Source: Synechococcus sp. PCC 7335
Lineage (GTDB): Bacteria; Cyanobacteriota; Cyanobacteriia; Phormidesmidales; Phormidesmidaceae
Length of the DNA stretch: 64,000 nt
Direction: 5' to 3'
Assembly (NCBI RefSeq): GCF_000155595.1
Contig: NZ_DS989905.1
Coordinates: forward strand, 299,850-363,849
The position numbers and the translations under genes are program-made. The notes under the pieces were generated by a model. It was not told where the DNA came from, did no database searches, and saw nothing but the letters and a program-made list of their open reading frames with translations. Shown in pieces: positions 34,576 to 43,161 of this stretch (positions are counted from its first letter, which is position 1; each line of letters opens with the position of its first letter).

Positions 34576-35481
34576 TTGACCGGGTTGAAGCCCATCATGA
34601 CTTATGCAACCGCCGCGCTTGACCTAACCAACCAGCAGCAGGTAGCGCGGCTGCTTCCACACTCGCCCCTAGTCGCTAGCTATCATACGGGATGGAAAGG
34701 ATTAACCTTCACCCACTACTGCCATCCTCCTCACGAAACGGTAGAACACTGCCTCCTACAACATTCACTAGTCATCACAGACCCTAAAAGTTGCTCCAAG
34801 GCAGAGCGTCGTTTGGATAGCAAGCACTACGCTCAAGGCAATGGCCGTGTAGACGTTATCCCAGCCTTTCTCAATCATCGGACCAACTGGAATCAGCAAG
34901 TCGAATTTTCGGTGATTGCGATTTGTCCAACACTGCTAAGTCAAGCCACTCAGGAGTTGATGCAGCATGATATAGAGCTAATTCCACAGGTTTCGATCCA
35001 GGATCCGGTCATCGAGCAATTAGCCCTCGCACTTAAGGTAGAAATCCAAACAGGTTGTCTGTCTGGTAGGTTGTATGGCGAGTCATTAGGAGGCGCGATC
35101 GCTGCTCGTCTAGTACAGAACTATGCAGTCAGCAAACCTCCCCTCGCGTTCAAAGCCAGTGGTTTATCGCGATCGCAGTTGAAGCGAGTCATCGACTACA
35201 TAGAGGCGAATTTGGCGCAAGATCTATCTATTTTTGATTTAGCGAGCTTGACCAACATGAGCAAGTCCTACTTTAGCCGCTCTTTCAAACAGTCAGTGGG
35301 CATTTCGCCCTACCAGTATGTGATACAACAACGTGTGGAGCGTGCCAAGCAATTATTGAAACAACAGTCAATTTCAATTAGTGACATCGCTCTAGACTGT
35401 GGCTTTGCTAACCAGACTCATCTCACCAAAGCCTTCCGCCAAATGACAGGAACAACACCCAAAGCTTATCAAAAAGAATAA
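34576..35481 (+). CDS. AraC-family transcriptional regulator
   Basis: The 301-residue protein has a divergent N-terminal domain and a C-terminal AraC DNA-binding domain with two helix-turn-helix units (LSIFDLASLTNMSKSYFSRSF and ISDIALDCGFANQTHLTKAFR) ending in GTTPKAYQ. The N-terminal part resembles the cyanobacterial regulators often found next to small enzymes. The likely target is the divergent SnoaL-like gene. Effector unknown. Confidence 0.9.
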   Translation: MTGLKPIMTYATAALDLTNQQQVARLLPHSPLVASYHTGWKGLTFTHYCHPPHETVEHCLLQHSLVITDPKSCSKAERRLDSKHYAQGNGRVDVIPAFLNHRTNWNQQVEFSVIAICPTLLSQATQELMQHDIELIPQVSIQDPVIEQLALALKVEIQTGCLSGRLYGESLGGAIAARLVQNYAVSKPPLAFKASGLSRSQLKRVIDYIEANLAQDLSIFDLASLTNMSKSYFSRSFKQSVGISPYQYVIQQRVERAKQLLKQQSISISDIALDCGFANQTHLTKAFRQMTGTTPKAYQKE

Positions 35482-35538
35482 CTTAAAGAGAGCTCAAAGA
35501 AGAGAGCCAAGAGATATGGCAAACGACTTGCTATAGAC

Positions 35539-37665
35539 TCACTTTTCAACGGTAGGAAGGTACACCTTTATTTCAGTGCCTTGGCCTAATTCGCTTGAGA
35601 CTTTCAAGAAGCCACCCGCTTTTCTTACAATACCTAGAACAGTTGCTAAGCCCAACCCAGTCCCTTTATCTGGAGACTTTGTGGTGAAGAAGGGATCAAA
35701 TATGCGATCACGCACTTCAGGCGCAATCCCTACTCCTGTATCTGCAACAGTGACTACGATATAGTGACCAGCCAACATCTCTATATCCTTCCCGGTAATG
35801 ACCTCATCTTTGTTTATGCTAGCTTCGTTCACATCTATCGTATCTATTGAAACCGTAAGTACGCCCCCTTCAACCATGGCATCACGAGCGTTAACGCATA
35901 GATTCATAAACACCTGATGTAGACGTGTCGAATCGATAGCAACCTCTCGATGTAGCCTATCGATATCTTCTTCAGTAGGAATGTCGAAGCGGATTTCAAT
36001 TGAATCTGGAAATCCTTGCTGAGCAACATTAATCACTTCTTGTAGTAGCACGATGACATCAGCCGTCGTTTGAGGATCAAGGTCGCCTTTAGCAAAAGTC
36101 AGAATTTGTCGGACCATTTTGGCGCCTCTTTTGGCGCTTTGTTCTAGAATATCGAGCTGTTCTTGGGTTGAAGTATCTACGTCATTTAGAGTCAGCCGTA
36201 GAAGCTGCGCAATCCCCAAGATAGGCGTTAAGATGTTGCTCAAATCGTGGGCAACCCCCCTAGCGAGCTGACCTAAGCTTTCAAGCTTTTGAGTCTGGTA
36301 GTAATGGGCTTCAAGCTGCTTTTTTTCGGTGATGTCAGTATTCACTTCCAAGATAAACTTTGGATTGTTTGCATCGTCCCGTTCCAGCGTCCATCGACTT
36401 GCTACTAATATGTTTTTATTTGCCTTCGTTGACTGGGTAAACTCACCCTGCCAAAACCCCTGTTTCAATGTTGTTACTAGAGCCTCTTCAACTGTGACTT
36501 TGTCTCTTTTTTTTAGAAGCTGACTGGCGTTCTTCCCGAGCGCTTCTTCTGGTTGCCAGCCATACAATTTTGTAGCTCCCTTGCTCCAGAACGTAATCCG
36601 GCCAGCTAAATCGCGAACGAAAATTGCATCGGTGGCAATATCGATCAGAGCGGCCTGCTCACGGATTTTCTGTTCGGCGCGTTTGCGCTCGGTGATGTCT
36701 TCATTGACTCCGACATAGCCAATGATCTTTCCGATTAGCGAGTCTTTATCGAAAACTCCTTGCGATCGCATTGCCGTGGCTCGACTAAAGACCCAGCGAA
36801 CCTCTTTAGTCGACTTCTTAAGAAAGCGAAACTCCATCGAAAAGTCGCTTTCTTCTGCAATAGATCGATTCCAGGCGGCGAACACGTTTTCTCTATCATC
36901 AGGATGAATGGCCTGTGCCCAGCTATCACCAAGGCTTTCTTCCAAGCTCATCCCAGCAATTTCCTGCCACTTCGCATTGGTGTAGATGCAGCGGCCGTCA
37001 AGGTCGGTTTGAAAGATTCCTACGGGTGCAAAGGCGCTTAAAGAGCGAAAACGGACTTCGCTTGCTTGTAGAGCCGCTTGAATTCTACGACGTTCTATCA
37101 GTTCGCGGCGAGTGGTCTGATACAGCTCCGCCTGTTGAATAGCAATTCCCATCTGGGTAGCAACTTGCTTTAATAGCTGGGTACTCTCCGGCTGCCACTG
37201 CCGAGGGCCAGCGCAGTGATGGGCAATTAGCAACCCCCATAGATACTCTTCTTGTACAATCGGTACGACCAGATTTGAACGCACCTGAACATTTCTTAAA
37301 AGCTCCACATAACAGGAGTCAACCGTTGCTGTATGAATGTCTGAGATTGTACTAATTCGACCCTTACGATAGGTCCCTACATACTCAGAATTAAAACAAG
37401 AATCTCGAATATTCATACCCAGAATCGCCGGCCATTCTGGACTCACTGATTCAGCCTCGACCACTCCTTTCCAGTTAGAGTTGAATCGAAAAACAATTAC
37501 TCGATCGGTTTGTAGAAAGTTGCGTACTTGATCGACTGCGGTATGTAGAATTTGGTCTAGATCAAGGGTTTGATGAATGGCATCTGTAATCTTAGTAATT
37601 AGCCCTTCGCGCTCTAGCTGCTGCTGGAGCTGATGTTCTACTTGTCTAGGACTACTTCCAATCAT
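35539..37665 (-). CDS. GAF-PAS-PAS sensor histidine kinase
   Basis: The 708-residue soluble kinase has a phytochrome-like GAF at about residues 28-180 (VIVFRFNSNWKGVVEAES, WGLLIAHHCAGPRQW). Two PAS domains follow at about 200-335 and 340-460, the first with a PAC segment (NEDITERKRAEQ). Then come HisKA with His in ARGVAHDLSNILTPI and HATPase with DTGVGI and GTGLGLAT. The H-box form VAHDLSN is that of NtrB-like hybrid kinases. No partner response regulator is next to it. It could sense light or redox through GAF/PAS, but no chromophore Cys is evident. Confidence 0.9.
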   Translation of the reverse strand: MIGSSPRQVEHQLQQQLEREGLITKITDAIHQTLDLDQILHTAVDQVRNFLQTDRVIVFRFNSNWKGVVEAESVSPEWPAILGMNIRDSCFNSEYVGTYRKGRISTISDIHTATVDSCYVELLRNVQVRSNLVVPIVQEEYLWGLLIAHHCAGPRQWQPESTQLLKQVATQMGIAIQQAELYQTTRRELIERRRIQAALQASEVRFRSLSAFAPVGIFQTDLDGRCIYTNAKWQEIAGMSLEESLGDSWAQAIHPDDRENVFAAWNRSIAEESDFSMEFRFLKKSTKEVRWVFSRATAMRSQGVFDKDSLIGKIIGYVGVNEDITERKRAEQKIREQAALIDIATDAIFVRDLAGRITFWSKGATKLYGWQPEEALGKNASQLLKKRDKVTVEEALVTTLKQGFWQGEFTQSTKANKNILVASRWTLERDDANNPKFILEVNTDITEKKQLEAHYYQTQKLESLGQLARGVAHDLSNILTPILGIAQLLRLTLNDVDTSTQEQLDILEQSAKRGAKMVRQILTFAKGDLDPQTTADVIVLLQEVINVAQQGFPDSIEIRFDIPTEEDIDRLHREVAIDSTRLHQVFMNLCVNARDAMVEGGVLTVSIDTIDVNEASINKDEVITGKDIEMLAGHYIVVTVADTGVGIAPEVRDRIFDPFFTTKSPDKGTGLGLATVLGIVRKAGGFLKVSSELGQGTEIKVYLPTVEK

Positions 37666-38005
37666 AATTAATCCGCGAAAAAACTAAACTGTAAAAAACT
37701 TCTAAACTGTTTTATCCAAGCTTTATTCAGAGCTATCTCAATACAGATACTCAAGTTTTCACAGTTTAGCTTGCATGCCTTACCCCTTGACCACCGGCTA
37801 CCATGATTTTTATTCAGCCTTAACACTAGCTACCTTAATCCTTATTTAGTCCTGCCTATACCCTAAGCCTTTATATCTTGAGCTAGTTTTGAGAATGGAT
37901 CTAAGAAGATAGGTGCAGTTGAAGATAGGTACAGCTACGATGTCTTTAGCCGCATTTATTCATATTGGTTGTTGCTTATGTCGCGGTATTGGAAACTAGG
38001 AGGGA
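37666..38005. other. Intergenic stretch, no gene seen
   Basis: The 340 bp between the kinase and the TPR gene hold AT-rich DNA and an approximate 17-bp repeat of GAAGATAGGTRCAG around 37905-37935. No RNA gene or terminator was recognised. Confidence 0.4.
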
Positions 38006-38881
38006 TTAGTCTATATAAGTTCGCAAGTTACGAATAGCTTGGATAGCATACCCATCGCCTGGTCTCTCGACCAATGCATTTTCAAATGCTTGGATAGCCT
38101 GTGGGTAGTTACCTCTTTCAGTCGCGTCATAGCCACGTCGCATGTAGCGATCATAAGCAGATTCAACACTTTCGTTTGAGCTGAGTTCACCGCCTTTTAG
38201 GGCATCAACCACATTCCAATAGGCAATAGTGGCCTGCCGGTCGTTAGGGCGATCATACAGCGCACTTCTAAAATATTCTTGGGCTGTACGAAAGTCTTCT
38301 CTTTGTACGGCGGCATACCCAAGCCGCATGTAGCGGTCATACAGTGGCTCGTTTACATACGCTGTATAGGTCTGAGCTACGTCGCTAGGTGAACTCGCTT
38401 GAACGCCTCTGGTGAGGTATGTTTGCACGTTTCGAATGGCTTGAGTGGCGTAGTAGTCGCTAGGTCTTTGGGCTAAAGCTGCATTGAAATACTGGAGCGC
38501 TAATTCGTAATCTTCGGCTTCGGTGGCATCGTAGCCTGCTTCCATATTCGTGTTGTAAGTAATAGCCCTGGCACTGAGATCTTCACTTCGTAATTGCGAT
38601 CGCATATTCCAATAGGCAGTGGTTGCTTCCCTATCTTGAGGATTAGCAAACAGTGCATAGCGAAAGTAGGTTGCAGCGGCGGCGTAATCGCCTGCTTGCT
38701 CAGCGTCGAACCCTAGCCGCATGTATTCGTCGTAGGCATTTTCTGGTAGATACGGCAAGTCAGCCGTCAGTATGGGCGTAGGATTTGTTTGAGCTTTTGC
38801 TCTTAGGTCAAGCACATCACACAGCGAAATTGAGAGCGTGGTCAATAAACCAACCGTAGCAAGCCGTACAATACATCTCAT
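38006..38881 (-). CDS. Exported TPR-repeat protein with alternating repeat pairs
   Basis: The 291-residue protein begins with a Sec-type signal (cleavage near AKA-QT, residue 30) and then consists of four TPR-like units of about 55-70 residues. Units 1 and 3 share YDxYMRLGxxA and end ATxAYWN; units 2 and 4 end YAxQAIRN and TY(L/I). The A-B-A-B order shows that a two-unit block was duplicated. TPR arrays mediate protein-protein contacts; the location would be periplasmic. Partners are unknown. It follows the CBS-PAS-HisKA gene on the same strand by about 200 bp. Confidence 0.85.
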   Translation of the reverse strand: MRCIVRLATVGLLTTLSISLCDVLDLRAKAQTNPTPILTADLPYLPENAYDEYMRLGFDAEQAGDYAAAATYFRYALFANPQDREATTAYWNMRSQLRSEDLSARAITYNTNMEAGYDATEAEDYELALQYFNAALAQRPSDYYATQAIRNVQTYLTRGVQASSPSDVAQTYTAYVNEPLYDRYMRLGYAAVQREDFRTAQEYFRSALYDRPNDRQATIAYWNVVDALKGGELSSNESVESAYDRYMRRGYDATERGNYPQAIQAFENALVERPGDGYAIQAIRNLRTYID

Positions 38882-39085
38882 AAGATAACTTTTCTTTCCA
38901 GGAGTTGCTTTCTAATACAAAGTAGACATTTTCCCTGGGAAATTATCTCTAGCAAGCGGACTATTTCACTAGATTGAAGTGAGCCAAGATTCCATCCATT
39001 TACAACACTGCATAGCTTCGAAGCTGAAAATTGATAGATTATTTTCTTTGTCTTAGCAACTGCCTGCATGAAAAACTGCTTTAAG

Positions 39086-40177
39086 TCAATTCTCAAGTTC
39101 TAGAATGTCGTTGACGACTTTAATCAGTCGCTGTGAGTTTCTTTCAACAAGCTGTATAAGGTTTCTACCTTGGTCAGACTGGCTTGAGATGGTTCCACGG
39201 CTAAGTAGCTTTATCCCACCATGAATTGCTGTTAAAGGTGTACGCAGTTCATGACTCACCGTGGCAATAAATTCACCCTTCATCCGTTCAATGGCAGAGC
39301 GATCGGTGATGTCTTCACCAATGCTTATGGTGCCTACAACCTTATCTTCATAGTCATGTAGAAGCGTATTGTTCCAAACGACGGTGCGCTCTTCGCCCGC
39401 TTTGGTCAGAATAGTGTTTTCGTATTGTAGAGGTAACTCTCGATACTGTTCATGATTTTCGTGATTTTGCAGCTGATGAAAGTACCCAATAATCTCGGGA
39501 CTTTCGGTAGAAGAGAAGCAGCAACTCAACCAGTCAGCATCAACAACCTCACTGGTGGTGTAGCCAGTTCGCTGTAAGAAAAAGGGATTGGCATAAGTCA
39601 CCTTTCCGCGGCTATCCAAGCCAATTACCATCAGTTGAACGTTATCTAAAAGTGTGCACCAGCAGCGTTCGGCCTGAACTCGCGTCCGCCTAGCTTCTAT
39701 TTGTAGCGGTTCATTTAGTCCGCTCATCTGCTCTACTTCATTCGGATTAATCACATTGAGAAGACTATCTTGCGTAATCATACCGGCGAGTTCTCCTATT
39801 TCTCCAACAACAGGTAGGTAGCGTAGCTGGCCATGCTCCATTTTCTGAAGAATGCTCAGAACATCCTTGATATCAGCGGCTCGAATGGTCTCTACCTCTC
39901 GAACCATCACCTCTGAGATAGGCTGGCTTGCTGCGTGTTGTCCTGTATTTATCAGCCGAATCAGCTCGCGTTCTGTAAACATGCCTACGAGACGCTGCTG
40001 GTGAGTGATTAGTACACAGCTGTGATCGGCTTTATGCATATAGGCGATCGCTTCTTCGATTAGCGTTTCAGGCGCTAGCGTTAGCGATACTGGGATAACA
40101 ACCTGACTGATTAGTGAAGCTGGAGTGGAGTCAGATAGTGGTATATCAGATGGTGGTGTAGGAGAACCTGTCTTCAT
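39086..40177 (-). CDS. CBS-PAS-HisKA protein lacking the ATPase domain
   Basis: The 363-residue protein has a CBS pair at about residues 25-150 (adenosine-nucleotide sensing), a PAS domain at about 170-295 and a HisKA dimerisation helix with the H-box FIATVSHELRTPLTAIHGG. It stops at residue 363, just where the second HisKA helix ends (NDILELEN), and no HATPase follows. In the +1 frame beyond the stop (38878-39070) a segment with RIDLKQFFMQAV looks like the next kinase linker but soon loses resemblance. So this is either a kinase truncated by frameshift and deletion or a His-phosphorylatable protein served by another kinase. Confidence 0.85.
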   Translation of the reverse strand: MKTGSPTPPSDIPLSDSTPASLISQVVIPVSLTLAPETLIEEAIAYMHKADHSCVLITHQQRLVGMFTERELIRLINTGQHAASQPISEVMVREVETIRAADIKDVLSILQKMEHGQLRYLPVVGEIGELAGMITQDSLLNVINPNEVEQMSGLNEPLQIEARRTRVQAERCWCTLLDNVQLMVIGLDSRGKVTYANPFFLQRTGYTTSEVVDADWLSCCFSSTESPEIIGYFHQLQNHENHEQYRELPLQYENTILTKAGEERTVVWNNTLLHDYEDKVVGTISIGEDITDRSAIERMKGEFIATVSHELRTPLTAIHGGIKLLSRGTISSQSDQGRNLIQLVERNSQRLIKVVNDILELEN

Positions 40178-40365
40178 TGGACTTAGGGACGCTGATTAAA
40201 CTTTGATTTATATAGTCATCTTTTAATTAGCTTCCTAGTCTATCCTTGAATTGTGGAAATCCTGTGTGGAACGCTGCTTGGGGTTATAGGCTTGAGGGTA
40301 TAGAAAGCGACTATCTTCATATTTTTCACATAAGTCATTTGTAGAGTTGACCTATAGGCAAAGAT

Positions 40366-40731
40366 ATGAAGGACGTTGTCATGGCGACAAATTTAGAAGA
40401 TTCTGTTCTAACCTCAGATGAACTGGAAAGTGCGGAATTGACAGCCTCAGCAGAGGCACAGACGGCTTCTGACGAAGTCACAACAGAAGAGTTTAAGATT
40501 TCGGGTGATGCGTTAGTTTCGCGCATCAAGACGCTGATTCAGCAAGGCAATATCCGCCGCATCATTATCCAGAATGAAGAGGGGCATACACTAATTGAGA
40601 TTCCGCTGACCATCGGGGTCATTGGGGGCACTATTGGCGCCGCTCTATTTCCCGTAGTTGCTGCTGTGGGCGTGATCGGGGCGATGGTAGCTCATCTGAC
40701 CGTCGTTATCGAACGTCAAAATCCCGACTAG
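40366..40731 (+). CDS. DUF4342 domain membrane protein
   Basis: The 121-residue protein has an acidic, Ser/Thr-rich N-terminal region of about 45 residues, then the DUF4342 core: an amphipathic helix (ALVSRIKTLIQQGNIRRIIIQNEEG) and a Gly/Ala/Val-rich hydrophobic segment (IGVIGGTIGAALFPVVAAVGVIGAMVA). The family is widespread and of unknown function, often near stress or membrane genes. A start at 40366 or the ATG at 40381 is possible. Confidence 0.85.
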   Translation: MKDVVMATNLEDSVLTSDELESAELTASAEAQTASDEVTTEEFKISGDALVSRIKTLIQQGNIRRIIIQNEEGHTLIEIPLTIGVIGGTIGAALFPVVAAVGVIGAMVAHLTVVIERQNPD

Positions 40732-40797
40732 ACTATTTGTGCAGTCGGGACTTTGACACTGTCTAAGTAGGGCACTGTCTAGGTAGTGCACTTTTGG

Positions 40798-40977
40798 CTA
40801 AGTCGTATACTTAGCTAAGCGATAACTTAGCTGATGATGAGATCTTTTAGGTTCGATACTTGCTGCCGATCTGATCCGAAACCGGGCGCCGAGGAACTGT
40901 CCTTCTTGGGCCGTTTCGGTGACTTTTGTGGGCTGGTGACGAACGCCGTAGCAAACACCTCGGTAAGTCAGTTGCAT
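40798..40977 (-). CDS. DUF4278 small protein
   Basis: The 59-residue protein opens MQLTYRGVCYG and continues with a QFLGARFRIR segment, matching the cyanobacterial DUF4278 pattern (KLxYRGxxY ... YRGxxxRxR). I chose ATG at 40977 because CAGGAGAAAACTC lies just before it; an upstream in-frame ATG at 41007 has no ribosome site. Function unknown; the family is common in cyanobacteria and often stress-induced. Confidence 0.8.
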   Translation of the reverse strand: MQLTYRGVCYGVRHQPTKVTETAQEGQFLGARFRIRSAASIEPKRSHHQLSYRLAKYTT

Positions 40978-41174
40978 GAGTTTTCTCCTGAAAATGAGTT
41001 GTGTCATAGCAGCTAGCTGACTGCTTAAGCTGTCTATAGCCCTACTCTATTTTTCAATCGAGAGGATCAAGGGAAGACTAGTTGATCTCTTTTTGAACTC
41101 GAGAGAAGCCAACCCGTCTGCGTTTTCCCAGAGATACGGTTTATGGCTGCATCAGTTTAGTGATGCCTTTGAGC

Positions 41175-42644
41175 TTAAAGCCAACTGCGCCCCACTATCC
41201 AAAACAGGAAAACCAACATCAGGCTCATAGCCCCAATTAAATGCTCGAAGCGCTCAACCACACGGGGTAATTTAATCGATAACTTTTGAAAAATCAGAAT
41301 ATAGGCTAGCCAGCCGACAGCAATAGTAATGAGGGGTTTGACGATATTGCTCAAGCTATAGGCCTCGTAGTAAAGGCTATTGGCCAAAACCAATCCGCCT
41401 AGCAATAGTCCTAGAGCTGGCCAGAAACCTGGCGTTACCTTGTTTTCAGACTGCTCCGAGGTATGGGGCAGAAAAATAAACTTAGCAAATGATATAGCAG
41501 TGCCTAGCGCAGCAATATTCATGCCGATGACTTGCCAAGGGACTAGATTCTTTGAGGTGAGGATTTTAGCACCAAATCCCGCTAGCAATGGAAAGCCGGA
41601 GATGGAAAAACTGGCGATCGCGAGCGTAATCCAAACGGGTGTAGGGATAGGATTTTCTTTTAGCACTTTAATGTTACGGCTCGGCAAGTTACCGGTAATG
41701 AGAAACAAGGCTGACTTCACCAGGCCGTGCGTAAGCGCGTAAAAGCCGCCTACAGCTGGTGCTGCCAAGATAAACCCGATCTGGGAAACCGTATGAAAGG
41801 CAAGAATGCGTTTGCTGTCTTTGGAAAACACGGCGTAGCCAACGCCTAATATAGCTGTTGACACCCCGAAGAAACGCACGATTGGATCAATCGCAGGCAC
41901 CATGAGGGCAAACCGAATCATGGGATAAACGCCTGTTTTGACCACAACGCCTGACAGTAAAGCAGATATGGGTGATTCCGATTCAGAGTGGGTAAGTGGC
42001 AGCCATAGCCCTGATACAAAAATGCCACCTTTGGTTAAAAGGCCAATAAAAATAAAAGCGATCGCCTCAGTTGGCGCGTTGGCTAACCCTGCAAAGGCAA
42101 ATGAGTTGCTTGATTGATACACCAGCGCTGCCCCAAGCAGATAAAATAGCATAGCTGTATTACTAACAAATAAGTAACGCAACCCTACCCAAATGGAACG
42201 GTCACTGCGGGGATAGGCAACTAGCAGAAATGCGGCGACGCTAATGACTTCTAGCGCAACGTAGACGCTGACTAGATCGGCGCTGACAAAGACAGCATTA
42301 ACGCTACCATGCAAAATAACGACTTGGGTGTAGAAGAAAGCGCCTTTATCGCCTTGCCAGCAGTAGAGAATAACCGCCAGGGTGACGACAGCATTGGTCA
42401 GAATAAAGAACCCACTTAGGTCGTCGATAAGCAAGCTAACGCCAAAGCTATCTAATAGCTGGAAGCTGATAGGTGCCGGGTTTAGCACATGCCATAGTCC
42501 AAAGCCAAACGAAAGCAGCGAAATTGTGATAGCTAGGATGCGATCTAGTTTGGGTAATAGATAGATGCTGAACCCTATAAACAGGGGCAAGATGATCCAA
42601 ATGAGGCTGAGATTAGCATGGTCTACTGTCATGTTTGCGTTCAA
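41175..42644 (-). CDS. MrpD/NdhD-like proton-conducting antiporter subunit
   Basis: The 489-residue membrane protein has about 14 hydrophobic segments and the proton-translocation residues of the NuoL/M/N-MrpD family: Glu in VYVALEVISVAAF, Lys in LLTKGGIFVSG, His and Glu in LTHSESESPISALLSG, and Lys in VVVKTGVYPMIRF. Such subunits couple proton flow to sodium export (Mrp) or to electron transfer (NDH-1). The other Mrp genes, normally clustered, are not in the window. It could be an NdhD-type paralog or an orphan Mrp subunit. Confidence 0.88.
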   Translation of the reverse strand: MNANMTVDHANLSLIWIILPLFIGFSIYLLPKLDRILAITISLLSFGFGLWHVLNPAPISFQLLDSFGVSLLIDDLSGFFILTNAVVTLAVILYCWQGDKGAFFYTQVVILHGSVNAVFVSADLVSVYVALEVISVAAFLLVAYPRSDRSIWVGLRYLFVSNTAMLFYLLGAALVYQSSNSFAFAGLANAPTEAIAFIFIGLLTKGGIFVSGLWLPLTHSESESPISALLSGVVVKTGVYPMIRFALMVPAIDPIVRFFGVSTAILGVGYAVFSKDSKRILAFHTVSQIGFILAAPAVGGFYALTHGLVKSALFLITGNLPSRNIKVLKENPIPTPVWITLAIASFSISGFPLLAGFGAKILTSKNLVPWQVIGMNIAALGTAISFAKFIFLPHTSEQSENKVTPGFWPALGLLLGGLVLANSLYYEAYSLSNIVKPLITIAVGWLAYILIFQKLSIKLPRVVERFEHLIGAMSLMLVFLFWIVGRSWL

Positions 42645-43161
42645 GGCACTTTTTCAAGGCACTCTATAGTGGGAACATCATCGAGTGGATCACCTACTGT
42701 CATAAAGCATCAGCTTTCAAAATGAGACATGGTGCTTACTCCGAGGTCAGATGATGGGATAGATAGAGGTCACCCAAGTGCAACGCATTCTTAAATTGCT
42801 ACTACTAGTCATATCTTTTAGGCAGTGCGATCGCCCATGGCAGGGCTTCGTTACTATGCGCAGCCACAAAGGGAGGGTGGGATAAACTTTAGTAAAGCTA
42901 AAAAACACCTTAACCTGAGAGTCAGTTTATCAGACAGCATGGAGAGAAAAAAGTATAAGAAATGTTGATAGCTCGTTGAGTAGTACAAACGATTCTCCAA
43001 AGTATCGTGTTAATTCATGCTGAATACAGCCGCTGACTACAGGTTGTCATCACCCGTATTGTCAAGTAGAAAACTACCCTTCATCCTCAAAGGCACTCCC
43101 GCAATAAATAGCAGGATTTAGCCTCAGTGAGGATGAAGGGTAGTTCTACAGCGTTTGAACT
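42645..43161. terminator. Intergenic stretch with an 18-bp perfect inverted repeat
   Basis: Within this gap AACTACCCTTCATCCTCA at 43072-43089 is exactly repeated in reverse complement at 43128-43145, with a 38-base loop. Further outer pairing of about five bases is broken by a two-base bulge. It ends 17 bp after the stop of the G8 protein gene and could act as its terminator or 3' stabilising stem, although no T-run follows on the minus strand. The rest (42645-43071) shows nothing recognisable. Confidence 0.5.

Noticed and set aside
43057..43066. IS6-end-like sequence ATTGTCAAGT
   Set aside because: Only ten bases resemble the terminal repeat, without the GG end, a partner repeat or transposase remnants.
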